DNA of 64,000 nucleotides from Amoebidium appalachense (lineage: Eukaryota > Ichthyosporea). Position numbers and translations under genes: made by a program. Below are positions 1 to 19,655 of the stretch, one piece after another. The notes under the pieces are model-generated. The model made no database searches. It was not told the origin of the DNA and saw only the letters and a list, made by a program, of their open reading frames with translations. Each line of letters begins with the position of its first letter. Position 1 is the first letter of the stretch. The stretch lies in NCBI GenBank assembly GCA_963693365.1, contig CAVNZM010000004.1, forward strand, positions 3,906,001 to 3,970,000, in the 5' to 3' direction.

Positions 1-369
1 TTTCGATAGATGCCACACCTTTTTTTTCGTAGTGTTTTATCTGCCTCGACTGTTTGTTTAATGATCCCCATAAACCTTCAACAGACATGTACAGGTAACC
101 ACCCCCCCCCCCCCCCCCCCCCCTCCTCCTTCCCGGGAGGTTGGGCTCTACTTAAGTTGCATACTTGGTCTGTATCCACAATACGTTGTCAGGTTGTGAA
201 TCTCTGCTTTTTTGCTTTGTACCGTAATCTAACCACACCTGTATACAACCCCTCCCCCCCCCCCCCCCCCCCCCCCTACACACACACACACATGCACTCA
301 AACACACACACACGCACACTCACACGTACACATGTGTACACAAACACGTACACACGTACATACGTACAG

Positions 370-999
370 GTGGAGGCGGAGGAGGATCTTGCAGCCATGC
401 CCATGCCCGAGCCAGTGCTCAGCCAGAAGGCTGCCCCCAAGAAGCACAAAAAGACCAAGTTGATCATTGATGACGAGATCATCATCTCGGGGTAGGTGAC
501 CCTACCCTTAGTGCAGACACGCATGCACACGTGTGGGGGTGCACACACAGGCACCGACGTGCACCCGCGTTGCACACACACACATACACACACCTTAGGC
601 TACCACCACTGTATCCCCACCACTCGCCCTGGTTTTTGTCTTTTTTTTTTATCCCCCTCTCTCCCCCCCCCCCCCCCCCCCCCCCCCCCTCCCCCGGCGT
701 CTTTCCCTGTCTTCTCTCTCTCTATCTCTATCTCTCCCCCCCCCCCCCCCCCCCCCCTTTTCCCCTCCACCCCTCCGCTTCTTACTCTTCCCCTTTCTTC
801 TGTTTTTCTCCGTTGCCATGAGCAACTTCACGTCTACTAGCTGAAAAGTGGTTGGCGGTTGTTTATTAAGGTGGCTGGCCTGCTCCTCTTTTGTTGCACC
901 ATCAGCACACCTTGCATAATTAACATGCGCCTCCATATCCCCGTCCTCTCTCCCCCCCCCCCCCCCCCCCCCCCCCAACCACCACCACCACCACCACCA

Positions 1000-1054
<55 letters not shown>

Positions 1055-1950
1055 GAGCAGATGCGTGAGCAGCTAGATGACACCAGCGACATCCGTCATG
1101 TCTGGAAAGTTGCCCCTCGCACCCACAAAGCCATGCAGGCCAGGGTATGTGCCTCTCCCCACCCTCCCCCCATGCCTCTCTCTCCCTCGCACACACACAC
1201 ACTCTCTCTCTTGCTCATCCTTTTCTTTTTCTTTCGCTCTCTCTCTCAGCTCTCTCTCTCTCTTTCTCGCCCCTCTCTCCTCTCCCCTCTCCCCTCTCCC
1301 CTCTCCCCTCTCCCCTCCCCGTCTCCACCTTGTCCCATAATAATTTGGGCATGATGCTGTTTCGTGACCGGAAACGGACTGTAATAAGGATGATATTTTC
1401 ATCCGGGAAGGATTATTTCCCAATAGCGTTTCCTAGATTGTCTTCATAGGCTAAAGCTATTTCTCAAGAGTCTAAAATAAAAGCTCAGTTTTCCTGTCGT
1501 TTCCCTTTCTTTTTCTTTCTTTCTTTCTTTCTTTTCGGGGGTGGGGGGGGTAGGGGGAGGGGGAAGGGAGGGAGGGGGGGGGGGGGGGGATAAAGATTTG
1601 CAAGGAGCTAACTGTGTGTTTTTATTGGATCGGAGCAGCTGCAGCAGCGCAGTGTTGCCGATATGTTCAACCGCCCCTCTACCCGCGTGCCCAGCCACCT
1701 CGTGCATTTGATGACTAGGAACATGGTCCCTGGCCTGCCTGACCTGCCACTGGCTACAGAGACTACAGACGCAGAGCCTCACCCACAAGGGGTGGGTGTG
1801 TGTGTGGGGGGGGGGGGGGGGGGGGGAGGGGGGGGGGGAGGGGGGTAGCTGTGTTGGCATGTGGTGATGTGGTGTGTTTCGTGTCTGGTGGTAGTCATGT
1901 TTGCTTTTGTGTTTGTCTGTTAGGTTTTGGTTTTTTTTTTGTTTTGGTTT

Positions 1951-1994
<44 letters not shown>

Positions 1995-2566
1995 GAAGGG
2001 TGAAGGGGGGGGAAGGGGGGAGGGGAGAATGGGGGGGGGGGGGGTGAGGGGGGTTGGCCTTTGTGTCCGTAGCTTTTGTTGTTTTGGCAGGTGGATTAGG
2101 GAAGGAAGAGCTCGGGTTGAGGAGAGGGGAGGAGGGAGCCGGGCAAAATAGTACATGAAGCACCATTCTGTGCATTTTTGTAGTCTTATAGGAAACATTA
2201 TTATTCTGACATCTGGTCCCCTCCTCTCCATTTCCGCTGATCCCCTTTTTCTGTCACAGCCCGAGGACGTCAGCCTCAACGTGACCCTTCAGGATGATTT
2301 TGGGCCAATGGCAGACGTCGCTGAGCCAGAGAACATCACCCTAGAGCTGTCGGAGGTGGTGGAGCCGGTGGAGGGGGACAAGCAGGCGGAACCGCAGGAG
2401 GCAGAGGGAGAGGCGGGGGTGGAGGTGGAGGCGGGGGCGGGGACGGAGGGGGAGAAGAGAGAGGGAGAGGAGGTGGAGGGGGGAGACACCAAGCGCATCA
2501 GGCTCGGTAGGTTTGGTGGGTGGGTGGGTGGTGGTGGTGTGAGGGGATGGGGGGGAGGAAGGGGGA

Positions 2567-2599
<33 letters not shown>

Positions 2600-3534
2600 G
2601 AAGGGGAGGGTACGGCGTCCGATATGTGGGTATTGGATAAGTACGTTCACTTGTGCTGGTGTGTGGTTAGGGGGGGGGGGGGGGGGGGGGGGGGAGTTTC
2701 GAAATATAATCATTAGTAACACGTGGGCCAAAGAAAAGTTTCGTAACATTTTCCCTCCACCTCCCCCCCCACCCCCCCCCTCCCCTCCCCTCCTTTTCCA
2801 CCGCCTCTCCCTCCCCCCCCCCCCCCTTCTCCTCCTCCTCGTCCGGGCACACACACACACACACACGTATACACACACACATGCACACGTGCACACGTAT
2901 ACACAGACACAGAGCAGCAGAACGAGGTCATGGGTGATGGGCCTGAAGTACATGACAACGTGCCGGACGTAGCAGACATGCAGCACGAGGAGCATGTGTC
3001 TGAGAGGGGGGAGGAGGTGCAGGTGGAGGCAGAGGTGCCCAGTGACCAGACACCATTGCGCATAGACTTTGACTTCAACCAGGCACAGGGAGAGGTGGGT
3101 GTGTACGTGTGGGTGGGGAGGGTCGGGGGGGGGGGGGGGGGGGGGATGGATGGGTGGGTGGGTTTTGGGTTTTGGGTTTTGGTTGGGGGGGAGGGGGGAG
3201 GGGAGGAGATGGTGGGCGGGTGGGTGTTTGGGGGGAAGGGGGGGGGGGTACGGGTGGGTGTTTCGGGGGGGGGGGGGGGGGGGGGTCCAATCCTTTATAA
3301 CGTGTTGTGTATAAACCATCTGCTGATTGGCGTTGATTGGGTATTTGTTCAGTCAAGTGTATTTCATTTGTGTGTCCGTGTGTGATAGACGTTCTGCTGG
3401 CACATTGTGTTGACTACATGCACTTGTGTCTTGTCGCTGACGGATTGATGTGGTCACGGCAGGAGGAAGGGGTGGATGACTTTGTGGCCGGAGACTTCAG
3501 TGAGCTCAAAAACAAAAGGACACTCAAGGTGGGT

Positions 3535-3608
<74 letters not shown>

Positions 3609-4162
3609 AGGGAAGGTGGGAAGAGGAGGGGGGGGGGGGGGGGGGGGGGACGGCTCTGTTGCAGGGTATGATGAGAGTATTGAAAGTCTGTGTTTGTGTT
3701 AGTAGTGTTTAGGGAAGACTTGTTTTGGTGTTACTTTGGTGCATCGGCAGAGAGGGGGGGGGGGGGGGGGGGGGGGTGAGCAAGGCTGTGAGGAGAACAA
3801 CACTATTCTAATAGTTTGAAATATAAGGATGAAGGGGGGGGGGGGGGGGGGGGGGGCATTAGTAATGGGAGTAGGAGGGAAGGGGGTATAAAGCAAGTGC
3901 ATTTTTTTGGTGTGTATGTGTGTGCTGGGGGGGGGGGGGGGGGGTATATATTTGGTTGGGGGGAGGAGGGGGGGGGGGGCAGAGACAGAGAGAGAGAGCA
4001 GGGGGGGAGGGGGGCTGCTGCATAAAAGTGGACGACTAACTTGGTCTTGCATGCACACAGATGATGAAGTCACTGCGCACGGCATTTGACGAGCATGAGG
4101 CACTGAGCTTTGGCGCCATGATGAAGGGTACGTGGGTGTGTGTATGTATGTGGGTGGGTGGG

Positions 4163-4237
<75 letters not shown>

Positions 4238-4315
4238 TGTCAGGCCGTACACTTGTGTGTGTATGCGTGTGTGTGCATGTGTGTGTGCGCGCGCGCACGA
4301 TCGCGCGCGTACGTG

Positions 4316-4346
<31 letters not shown>

Positions 4347-4586
4347 TTGTGCGTATCGGTAGGTATGTTGGTTTTGTATGTTTACATGTGTTTCTAAAGG
4401 AGGGGGGTGGGGGGAGGGGGTTGCATATGAATAGTTGGGGGTTTTGTTATGGGTATCAACCGCACACTAACGCCGTTTTCTGTTTCAGGCCACAACCGAC
4501 GCACCGCTGCCGCCGCGTTCTTTGAAATCCTCGCCCTTAAGACGAGAGACTACATCGATGTACGTGGAATCACCTTCATTTCCTCC

Positions 4587-4622
<36 letters not shown>

Positions 4623-5101
4623 GGGGGGAGAGAGAGAGAGATAGAGAGATAGAGAGAGAGCTCTCAAACTACAATCCCTGTATCCTCCCTTTTCCTTCTC
4701 TGCTCAGGAATGTGTTTGGGCTGTGCATGTCTGTCGGTAGCTTCCCTTTGTGCTGTGCATGCTGGCGTGTTTTCTTTTTGTGGGTGTGGGTGGGTTTGGG
4801 TGTGTCTGGTGGGAAGGGTCGGTGGGTGGGTAGGTGAGTTCATGGATGAGGGATGTGCCTGTGTGTTTGCCCTTTGCGCTTACTTTAGGTTGTGTTCGTG
4901 TGCTTGTAGCAGTGATCGAGTAGTCCGTGTCTGTTCCTCCCCCCCTGCCCCCCGGGCACCCCGTCCTGTCCTGTCATGTCCTGTCCCTGCTGTCGTTTTC
5001 GGGTCTGCTGCATGTTCAGTTGCTTTGGTTGCAGTTTTGCCTTTTGGTTTTGTGGTTTGCTTATGTCTTTACTTCCATCTTTGCTACTTGCCTACGTATC
5101 C

Positions 5102-5133
<32 letters not shown>

Positions 5134-5348
5134 TTCCCCCCCCCCGGGGCCCCTTTCTGCCGCCTCCTATTGTGTGAGTGTCTAGGTTTCTCCTATGTTA
5201 CGTGTGAGAATTTATCATGTTCTTACGGTATTTGCTATTATCACAGATCAAGCAGACCAAGGCGTTTGGGGACATTAAGATCACGAAGACGGCACGGCTT
5301 GATGCCGTGGCTGCAGATGTGCCGAGCACACAGGAGGCAAGCGCATGA
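370..5348 (+). CDS. RAD21: Cohesin kleisin subunit RAD21/SCC1, C-terminal part (5' end off window)
   Basis: Kleisin of the cohesin ring; its C-terminal winged helix closes the SMC1 head and the ring holds sister chromatids. Nine exons are supported: 370-491, 1054-1144, 1639-1791, 2260-2506, 2913-3094, 3463-3528, 4061-4127, 4489-4559, 5247-5348. They total 1101 bp and join in frame to 366 residues plus stop. Recognition rests on the stretch KTKLIIDDE..., then [12 protein letters not shown]...VAP (the 'IRAQLxDxSDI' region of RAD21), then [11 protein letters not shown], a long acidic middle, and the C-terminal [18 protein letters not shown] winged helix followed by [12 protein letters not shown]. 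All introns are GT-AG. Upstream bases 1-369 are intron ending GTACAG; the N-terminal third lies outside the window. The gene converges on the Nudix-eIF2B gene. Identity is strong; exact edges of the 1639 exon are less certain because three CAGs lie in a row. Confidence 0.9.
3537..3606. repeat. (GT)n microsatellite directly after a RAD21 donor
   Basis: About 34 GT units starting 8 bp after the donor GTGGGTGG at 3529. It is a clear example of a donor that runs into a GT repeat. Confidence 0.95.
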
Positions 5349-7101
5349 TCATAATCGATGATTGTTATTGGTGGAGATGGAAAGCCAGTTTGATCCGATT
5401 GCCCGTATATGGAAAGCTGTGAGAGAATCTGTGAAACGCGGTCCTGATACCACCGTCGCGCTGATTATACTGTAGAGGTGATGTTGGATGAATGGGCTTT
5501 CTGAAGTGATTTTTCTCACTTTTTTTCTGCTTTCTTTTCCTTTGTTTTCTTTCTTTAAGCATGATACACAGTTAGAGTCTCAGCCATTATAATAGTGACC
5601 CTCAAGGCATAGTGTGATTTTGAAAAAAAAAAAGCAAGCATGATGAATCGAATCGCTTTTTGTTGGCGACTTTTTTTTCCTACTTAACCCAATAGCTCGC
5701 ATGCTTTCTGCTGATGTTTATGTTTTGTGTGTTTGTGAGGACGTGGGTTGGATATGGGGATAGCGAGTAACACGTACAAGTGGTTTGTGAGACTGGTGGG
5801 CCCTGTAGGGCGATGCGGGGGTTAGGACTTAGTACTCCACGTTCTTTTTTTTTAATTTTTTTTTAAGAGTTAACTTTTATTTTTTATTTTTTGAATGTGT
5901 TGGTGATGACGGTGCAAATGCAGGCAGGTGCAGGGAAGAGGAAAAGCCATGAAAATCGTTAGCCCACTTAGTAAGGGGAGCTTGTGGTTTGGTGGGTACA
6001 AATTTTTTCTGGTTTGCAGGCAAACTACGCTTACGTATACAGGGAGCTCTAGAGGGGGCTTAGAGGAAGGGGGGAGGTTATGCCGTAGGAATAGAGTGGC
6101 CTAGGAAGGGTCTTGGATACGCGTGAGATTTTTGGAGATCGCCAATGATTTTTTGTGTGCTTTTCGTGTTTGGAAGGGAACCGGGGGAGGGAGGGGGGGA
6201 AGGATGTATCTAGAAGTGAGTAGATAGTGGCGGCCAGTTTTACTGGTAAGGTGTCTTGTGAAGATTAGCAGGCACCCAGTTTTTTTCAGTAAGGTGTTAT
6301 TTCGTGTTTGGTTTGAAAGCGTCGGTGATATACGATGCTAACTAATAATAAGAATATCCAACATATATCCAATATATCCGGTCCTAGCTATGTATCTCCA
6401 TCATAATCGAGCCCGTTTAGTGGCTGATTTGAAACTTTGGCCATGGCTGCGCCATGTTTCGCCTTTAAAAGATAAATAAAGAAACCTCGAAGGATTGAGA
6501 ATTTAAGTGTTCGAATGTTGTGGCCTGTGGCAGATGCAAACTGATAAATATTTGGATTGACTCAAGTTATTGTTCTGACTTAGCACATATTCCTACTTTT
6601 TTTGTTGTTTTAAGAAAACATTTTTAGTCCTTAGAAAGGGGATTATGTGTGTATGCATATATAGGCTATACGTGTACATGTACATTCATGGCGCACACGT
6701 GCATTCGCAGACCGCCACACGATGCATGCACACACAAGCAGTCAAGCTATATACAAGAGTATGAATAGGACCATATTTTGGTGTCTTTACCGGCGGTGCA
6801 ATTATCGAACCCGGGCATGCATGTGCCGGTAGGGCCTCCGATAAATAAGAGTGCAATGTCCATAGTGCTAATTAGCACACTTAATTAATGATTCGCATAC
6901 TAGACAGAAAAAAATGAAACTCTCTCTCCGAAATCGAATTAAGTGCAACACGTGTAGGCGCATGCACACACCGCACGCACTGCACACACACACAAACACA
7001 CACACAGAGAGAGAGATGGTAGGAACTTGAAGAAAGAGAAAGAGTCAGAGAGGGAATGAAGGTTTGAGGAGTTCAAGGGCAGCGGCGGGAAGGGGGTGGG
7101 G

Positions 7102-7139
<38 letters not shown>

Positions 7140-7873
7140 TAGCCGCACAAGATCATGGCCGAGCATTTCCATTATTGCAAGCCGTTAATACATGACCATC
7201 ACCATACTTGAAGATTGGTGGTTCATATTCGAAGAAAAAGTACTTCGGACCGTACAGGAGGGGCAATCTTATACAATACAGCGAGCAACAGTACACATAA
7301 GAACGTTAATTGATATATTCGATCGATATCAGAGTGGCAGCGTATGATTTTATACTTTGTCATAGGGCAGCACGTGTGTACTACAGGTGCATGGGGGCAG
7401 CAAAAGGTATACGTATTAAAAAACTAAGTAAATAATTATTGGATATATAAAGTGACTTCATACAGTGGGATATGATAATCTAGTTCCACAGCAAACATTT
7501 TAAGAGGGCATATCCATTGATGCAGGGGTATATCTCCAAGGCAAAAAAATTACCCCCCCCCCCCCCCCCCCCCCCCTCCTCTCCCCTCTCCCCTAAAAAA
7601 AAAAAAAAAAAAAAAAAAAAAAGAAAGAAAGAAATAAAAACCACCACCACCATCACAAACAAAGGTGTTTATTTGGGTCAACCCCCCCCCCCCCCCCCCC
7701 CCCCCCCCGGCGCCTCCCTCCTCCTCCTTACAAACACATACACACGGGCTGCGCCGCCGTGTGCAATGTAATCGTTTAACCCTTGAGCATCACAGTAACA
7801 GCAATAAACTCAGTTTAAAAAATCAAACATTCTTGCAACATCAATCACTAGATAAAATTCTAACCCTTGCCTA
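5349..7873. other. Convergent intergenic region between RAD21 and the Nudix-eIF2B gene
   Basis: Both flanking genes end into this 2.5 kb, so it should hold two 3' UTRs. It is less repetitive than most of the window and AT-richer. An AATAAA lies at 6475-6480. Simple tracts occur at 7105-7136 (G-rich), 7553-7576 (C), 7597-7622 (A) and 7681-7708 (C). I see no convincing coding exon in it. Confidence 0.6.
7668..7673 (-). terminator. Candidate poly(A) signal AATAAA of the Nudix-eIF2B gene
   Basis: TTTATT on the + strand reads AATAAA on the coding strand, about 200 bp past the stop codon at 7874. Position and sequence fit a polyadenylation signal; there is no further support. Confidence 0.35.
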
Positions 7874-13677
<5,804 letters not shown>

Positions 13678-14715
13678 GATTGTAGATGAATTCAAAGTGG
13701 CGAGTTTTGAAAGCGAGATTGCAATGACAGGATCAACGGTTGCAAATGTTGTTGGTCCTACTGAAACTCTCATATAGAGCATATCTTATAAAGTTTTCAA
13801 AGAAAGAGCGTCACTGATGGTGGTTCACAAGTGGTTCACAAGTGGTTCACAAGTTACCAATTGTAGAAGTTTTGCTTTTGCGTGCGCAGGTAATAGATGC
13901 TCGAGGCACCTCGAGCTTCAACATATCAAATCTCATATCAAAGTTGAAAAGTGGCAGATAAAATATAACGTTTTCATGAGTGGAATGCGGTCACCGAAGA
14001 GTCAGCGAATCAGGAGCTCGAATAGATTCAAATAGATCTTCCCTGCTGGCAGCAAGCACTAATATCAGAGGGCCGTGCAGCAAGCAAGGTTTCCTGGACT
14101 CGGATAAACAGTCAAAAGTTTCAGAAGACCTTTGCCTGAAGGAATGACGGAGTATTTGTGTGCAAGAGTACACACGCGCGCGCGCGCGTGTGTGTGTGTG
14201 TGTTTTGCTGGTGGTGGTGGTGGTGGGGGGGGGGGGGGGGGTCTCAGCACGAGAGAGGCCCATTCAGGTTGAAAATTATTTTTACTGATAAGGCTCATCT
14301 ATGTTCACAAAATCTGAACAAACCTGTGCACAAATAAGGCGCATGCGCGTGCACATACACAGTCATATGCATGATACGGGCTGCAAACGGAATACAATAA
14401 GAAGGCCGGCACAACAATACATCAATTTTTTCATTTTTCAGTTCTAGTATCATAAAGTCTAAGCTTACCACAGCCAGACAGTTAGCAGTTATGCTCACGC
14501 CCGGCCCAGCGAAAGAGTATGACGTGATAACGGCAGCGTGTGTGAAATTGTGTACAGGTGGTTGCGTATGTCGTTTCAAGGGCACGTATGTAATTTTGGG
14601 CTCAGGATACAACACTGATACTGCCAAAAACCCCATTTTTGTACATCTTTGCTTTGAAATACCCCAAACACCCATAATTTGCAAAAACCCCACCCATAAT
14701 ATCAAACTTCACACT
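13678..14715. other. Intergenic region between BCKDHB 3' end and Nudix-eIF2B start (both minus)
   Basis: Contains the promoter/5' UTR of the Nudix-eIF2B gene and the 3' UTR of BCKDHB. A small direct repeat, GTGGTTCACAA three times in tandem, lies near 13822-13856. Alternating purine-pyrimidine DNA (CG/TG) is present at 14173-14201, then a (GTG)n and a G tract to 14240. I see no gene in it. Confidence 0.55.
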
Positions 14716-15099
14716 CTAGAACTCTACCACCTTCTTGATAGCCTCGAAGCATCGCAGTTTATCCGGCATATAAACCTTTTCAAACACGAGGGGGAAAGGT
14801 ATATCCCAGCCAGCCACCCGTTGTACAGGTGCCTCAAGATGAAGGAAGCACCTCTCCTGAATGGCTGCGGCAATTTCGGCACCAAAACCCATCGTGTATG
14901 AGGCTTCGTGTGCTATCACCAGCCGGCCGGTTTTCTTGACCGACTGCAGAAAGAAAACATATTACGCGGAGGGTTAGAACTCAACTTACTGATCAATGAC
15001 TGTGTAAATGATTGTGGGGAAAGGTACTGAACGCTCGTGCGCACACATGTATGGAGTACAGTGTGTTCTATACTAATAAACAGTCGTTGGTGGAGGTGT

Positions 15100-15154
<55 letters not shown>

Positions 15155-15374
15155 CGCGCGCGCACGCGGGCGCCTGTGTATACGTGTGTGTGCGCCTGCA
15201 TGTAGTTGTAAGGTGTGCCCGTTCGTGCACATCTAGGAATGGGAGAAGCGGTGGATGCAGGTGGCCAAGTCCGTTTTCCCGTAAGCGAATGCACCGTTTT
15301 TTCTTAAAGAACAAAAGGGCCGTGTTGTATGTGAATTATGGGTATCACTGTCTGCAGAATCCTTCATCCGGGCG

Positions 15375-15405
<31 letters not shown>

Positions 15406-16221
15406 GGGGGGGGGGAGGGGGGGGGGAGGGGGGGGGGGGGGGGGGGGATTGAGCCCGAAAAAGTCCAAGCCAGCTTAAACTTATCGCAACTGTGTTACTT
15501 GTTGTGGTGCACAATGCTACGAAAGTGTTTCCGTTCACATGTAAACATTTCCCAATAGAGCCATAAATATACAAATTTCAGGGGAGGGGGGGTCTTACGG
15601 CCTCAATGGTATCCACATCCCAGGGCAGCACGGTGACCAGATCAATCAGCTCACACGAAACCCCCAGCTTCTCCTTTGCAATTTCAACCGCCTCACGAAG
15701 CACGTGCACCTGCGTGCCCCATCCGACCACAGTCACATCCGTGCCTGTTTGTGTGTAAATGTGTCAGTGAAAAAAATGGGTTCCGATGTATGGAAAGAAA
15801 AAAAGGATTGTGAGAGGAGAGTGAGAGGGAATGTGTGTCTGCATACTCGAAGTTCAAGTGGGGGGAAGGGGGGAGGGGGGGAGGTACGAAACGTGTCATA
15901 GCCTACTATAGGAAGCACGTATGCATGTCGGAAAATTCAATGCAGGTTGCAAGGGGGGGATGGGAGGGTTGGGATGGGAGGGTAAGGGGGGGGAGAGGAG
16001 AGGCGGGGAGGCGGGGGGGGGGGGGGGGGGGGGGGGGGTAGCGCAGCCTGCACGTACCCGATAGCTCCTTACTAATATTCGTCGTTTTGTTACTCTTCGG
16101 AGGAGATACCACAGAACACAACACTTAGTACACACGTATCAGACGACCACACGAGCCTTGTGTGGTGGTGTTTGTTTTCGTGTGTTTTATGTACGTGTGT
16201 GTGTGTGTGTGTGTGCGTGTG

Positions 16222-16268
<47 letters not shown>

Positions 16269-16523
16269 ATGTATGTGTGTGTATGTGTGTGTGCACGTGT
16301 GTATGTGTGTGTACGTGTGTAGTGCGCATGCCTATGTGCGTGTGTGCGTGTGAGGGGGAAGGGGGGGGAGGGGGAGTGGGGGGAATGAGGTTTGTTTGTG
16401 TGTTTTTGTAGGTGTTGGTGATGTGATCTGGTAAGTTGTCTGTGTGTTGGTGGTGCAATGGGGTGTGCATAGGGGTTGTTGTTGGTGTTGTTGTTGGTGT
16501 CGGTGGTGGTGGTGGTGATTTGT

Positions 16524-16564
<41 letters not shown>

Positions 16565-17351
16565 GATACAGTGCGTAAAACACACAAATGTAGAAGAGAC
16601 CCTTGTTACACATGACACATCCGAAGTGACATTTACATGTGAGCACACATTGGTCGGATAGCGGAATCAACGGAATGCTTAAGAAAAAAGGGTATGGGAT
16701 GGGACGGGCTGGTGGTGGTCAGAATTTGGTACACAGTGCGAAAACAAACTCACAGCAGATCGCGTAATGCAGATATCACAGACACACAAAGTACGCAACA
16801 TAGGTAGCGGGCACATTTGCAGAGGAAAGGGGAGGGGGGGGGGGGGGGGGGGGTGGGTGGGTGGGTAGGTGGGGGGGGGGGGGGGGGGGAGGATTCCGGG
16901 GAGAGGAAGTTGCGTGGTAGATTGTGTGGCAAAATACAGAGAACACTCTTTAATACGATGGACAAAGCGGGTGGGGGGGGGGGGGAGGGGGAAGCATATT
17001 ATTACCTGGAATCAGCACGTCGGCCTTTGACAAAGGCAGCATGTAGTCCTTGACTGGCACCTCCTCAACTGTGGGGTGTGTGGGTGGGTGTGTGGTGGTG
17101 GTGGTGGTGGGAGAGGGGGTGGGGGGAGGGGGGATGTGGGTGGGGGTGGGTTGTGGGTGTGGATGAGTTGGGTCCGTAGTTGTGGAGACGTTGGGACGAG
17201 TGTGTATATGTCGGGGGAGATGGGGGGGGGGGGGGGGGGGTACCGAGGGAGGGGGGGGGGGGGGGGGGGGAATGAGAAAGGGCGAATGGGGGGGAATCGT
17301 AGCATGCATAAAGAGGGTGGCAACCATGGAAAGTGACGCCGTAGCAAGAGG

Positions 17352-17382
<31 letters not shown>

Positions 17383-18765
17383 AAGGGGGGAAGGGGGGAA
17401 GGAGGTAATGGGGAGGGGGGGGGGGGGGGGGGAAGAAGGACGCGGTAAAGGGGTGGGGTGTGTGTTTGTGTGTGTGTGTGGGGAGGGGGGGGGGGGGGGG
17501 GGGGGTTACCTGCGGCACGGTAGAGAATTTTGGGTTCCATGAAGATGCAGGGGTTCTTGTCGCGAATGCACGACAGAAGAAGCCCCTTGGCCTGGATGGG
17601 ACTACGGGGGATAACAACCTGTGACGGGAAAATACGGGGCAGATAAGTGGATTGTGCAGGTTGGGATATCTGAAATTTGGTGAGGGGGTTTTTACGGTAA
17701 GGCACAGAGAGCAGTCTCAGATACCCCGGGGGGGGGGGGGGGGGGGGGGGAGGAGGAGGGAGAAGGGGGGTTGTTTGGTATATCCCCTAAGTCTTATATC
17801 AGGGTCATAGAAGTTGGGTATTCACCTTTGCAAGTTGGTAAATATGTCGGACGGGTGTGCATTATTAGCGTGCACAGTGTGCACGGGTGCATGGTGTGGG
17901 TGGATACATGGTTTATGTGTATGGTGATGGTGTGGGGGTCAGTTCCCCGGGGAAAACGGGGAGGGGGGTGGGAGGGGGGGGGGGAGGGAGAGGGGGGGAG
18001 GGGGGGGGGAGGTGATTGGCGGAGGGGGGGGAATGATATTTGGTACTCAGTACGAAATCAAGAGGTATGCCACCAAGAACACGGTACATGACAGTGGCAT
18101 AAAATCCTGAGGGGGGTTAAAAGGGTTATAGAAATGGGGGGGGGGGGGGGGGGGGTAAAGAATGTGTTGGAAGGCCCGAAGTACACATTCACGACAGGCG
18201 ACAAACAAAATTTTGCAGAAAAGAGTACACACAAACAGTGTGCATCACATTCAATGGTGGTGGCGGCCGGGGGAGGGAGGGGGGAGGGGCAGGCATAACC
18301 CCAATATGCATCATAGGTGATTGCCCCCGGGAGGGGGGGGGGGAGGGGGGGGAAGGGGGGAGGGGGGTGGGGGGTGGGGGGAGGGGGGTGGGGCGGGGGA
18401 TGGGGGGGGGGGGGGGGGGGGGGGGGGGGGAGGGGGGGTGGGGTGTTACCTTTAAACCGGGGACGTGAGCAAAGAAAGCCTCTGGGCTCTGTGAGTGGTA
18501 GTGGCCACCATGGCCCACAGCCCCACATGGGGTACGGATAGTCAGACCACCACAGTCCCATTGGTTGCCTGAACGGTAGCGGTATTTGGCTGCTTCGTTG
18601 ACAATCTGAGAGGGGTTAATGTGTGAATAGGGAAAGGGGGGGAGGGGGGTTGGGGGGTGGGGAGGAGGGGAGGAGGAGGGAGGGGGGGGGGGGGGGCCAA
18701 GAAAGTCGATGCAGGAGTTATGAGAGATCCGAGGTGACAGGTATCTTCAATTAAAGTTGGTTAAG

Positions 18766-18807
<42 letters not shown>

Positions 18808-19073
18808 TGCATTCATAAAGACATAGAAGATGTGTTCGGGCAAACGGGAAACAGCCGGACAGAGCAAGCGGGAACAGTCGGGCAGAAACACACATGAAAA
18901 ACGAGTGTAGGTGGTACGCAAGAGCAGCAATTCATATATACCATTGCTGATACGCAGAATGAAAGACGTCGTATCCCATAACCTGAACTATTCTCCCCCA
19001 CTTCCCTCTCTTCTTAACCATCCCTCCTCCCCCCCCCCCCCCCCCCAATACACACACAGACACACACACACAC

Positions 19074-19134
<61 letters not shown>

Positions 19135-19622
19135 TCACACACACACACATGCACAAACAAAAAAACACATCCTCAGTTCATAGCCATATCGTACCCAATA
19201 CTAACATCTGAACGCAAGCGTCCCCCCCCCCCTCCCCCCCCATCCACCACCACCACCACCACCACCACCACCACCCACCCATACCACACCTTTTATAACT
19301 CCCCCCCCCTCCAAGGCTAAACACTATGTATCACTACATTCGCAATTCGAACAGCACAATGAATGCAAAGAACAGCTCCGATGGATTTCGATCGAGGAAG
19401 ATAATTACCGTTCCTACACACAAAGTGAAGACAGACAGAGAACATGCATAAAACAAAGTAACAAAAAGGATACGATACCTGGTCGAATGCCGGGAAGATG
19501 TAGTCGGCAAACTGCACCTCAGCAATTGCCGTGGCACCGGCAGCGGCGGCACCAATACCGAACCCTACTATGCCCTGCTCACACAGGGGGGTGTTGAACA
19601 CACGGTCCTTGCCTGTATATGT

Positions 19623-19655
<33 letters not shown>

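Noticed and set aside
640-1360. Many proline-rich, [18 protein letters not shown] and RERERE open reading frames
   Set aside because: They are translations of C/G, CA/GT and CT/GA simple repeats, open in several frames at once and on both strands; no start context, splice logic or composition of real proteins. The same holds across the window.
6780-6835. TTCGA-containing segment resembling a tRNA T-arm (minus strand)
   Set aside because: The bases flanking GGTTCGA do not pair as a T-stem and no D-arm or anticodon arm is found. A similar look-alike at 39070-39110 fails for the same reason.
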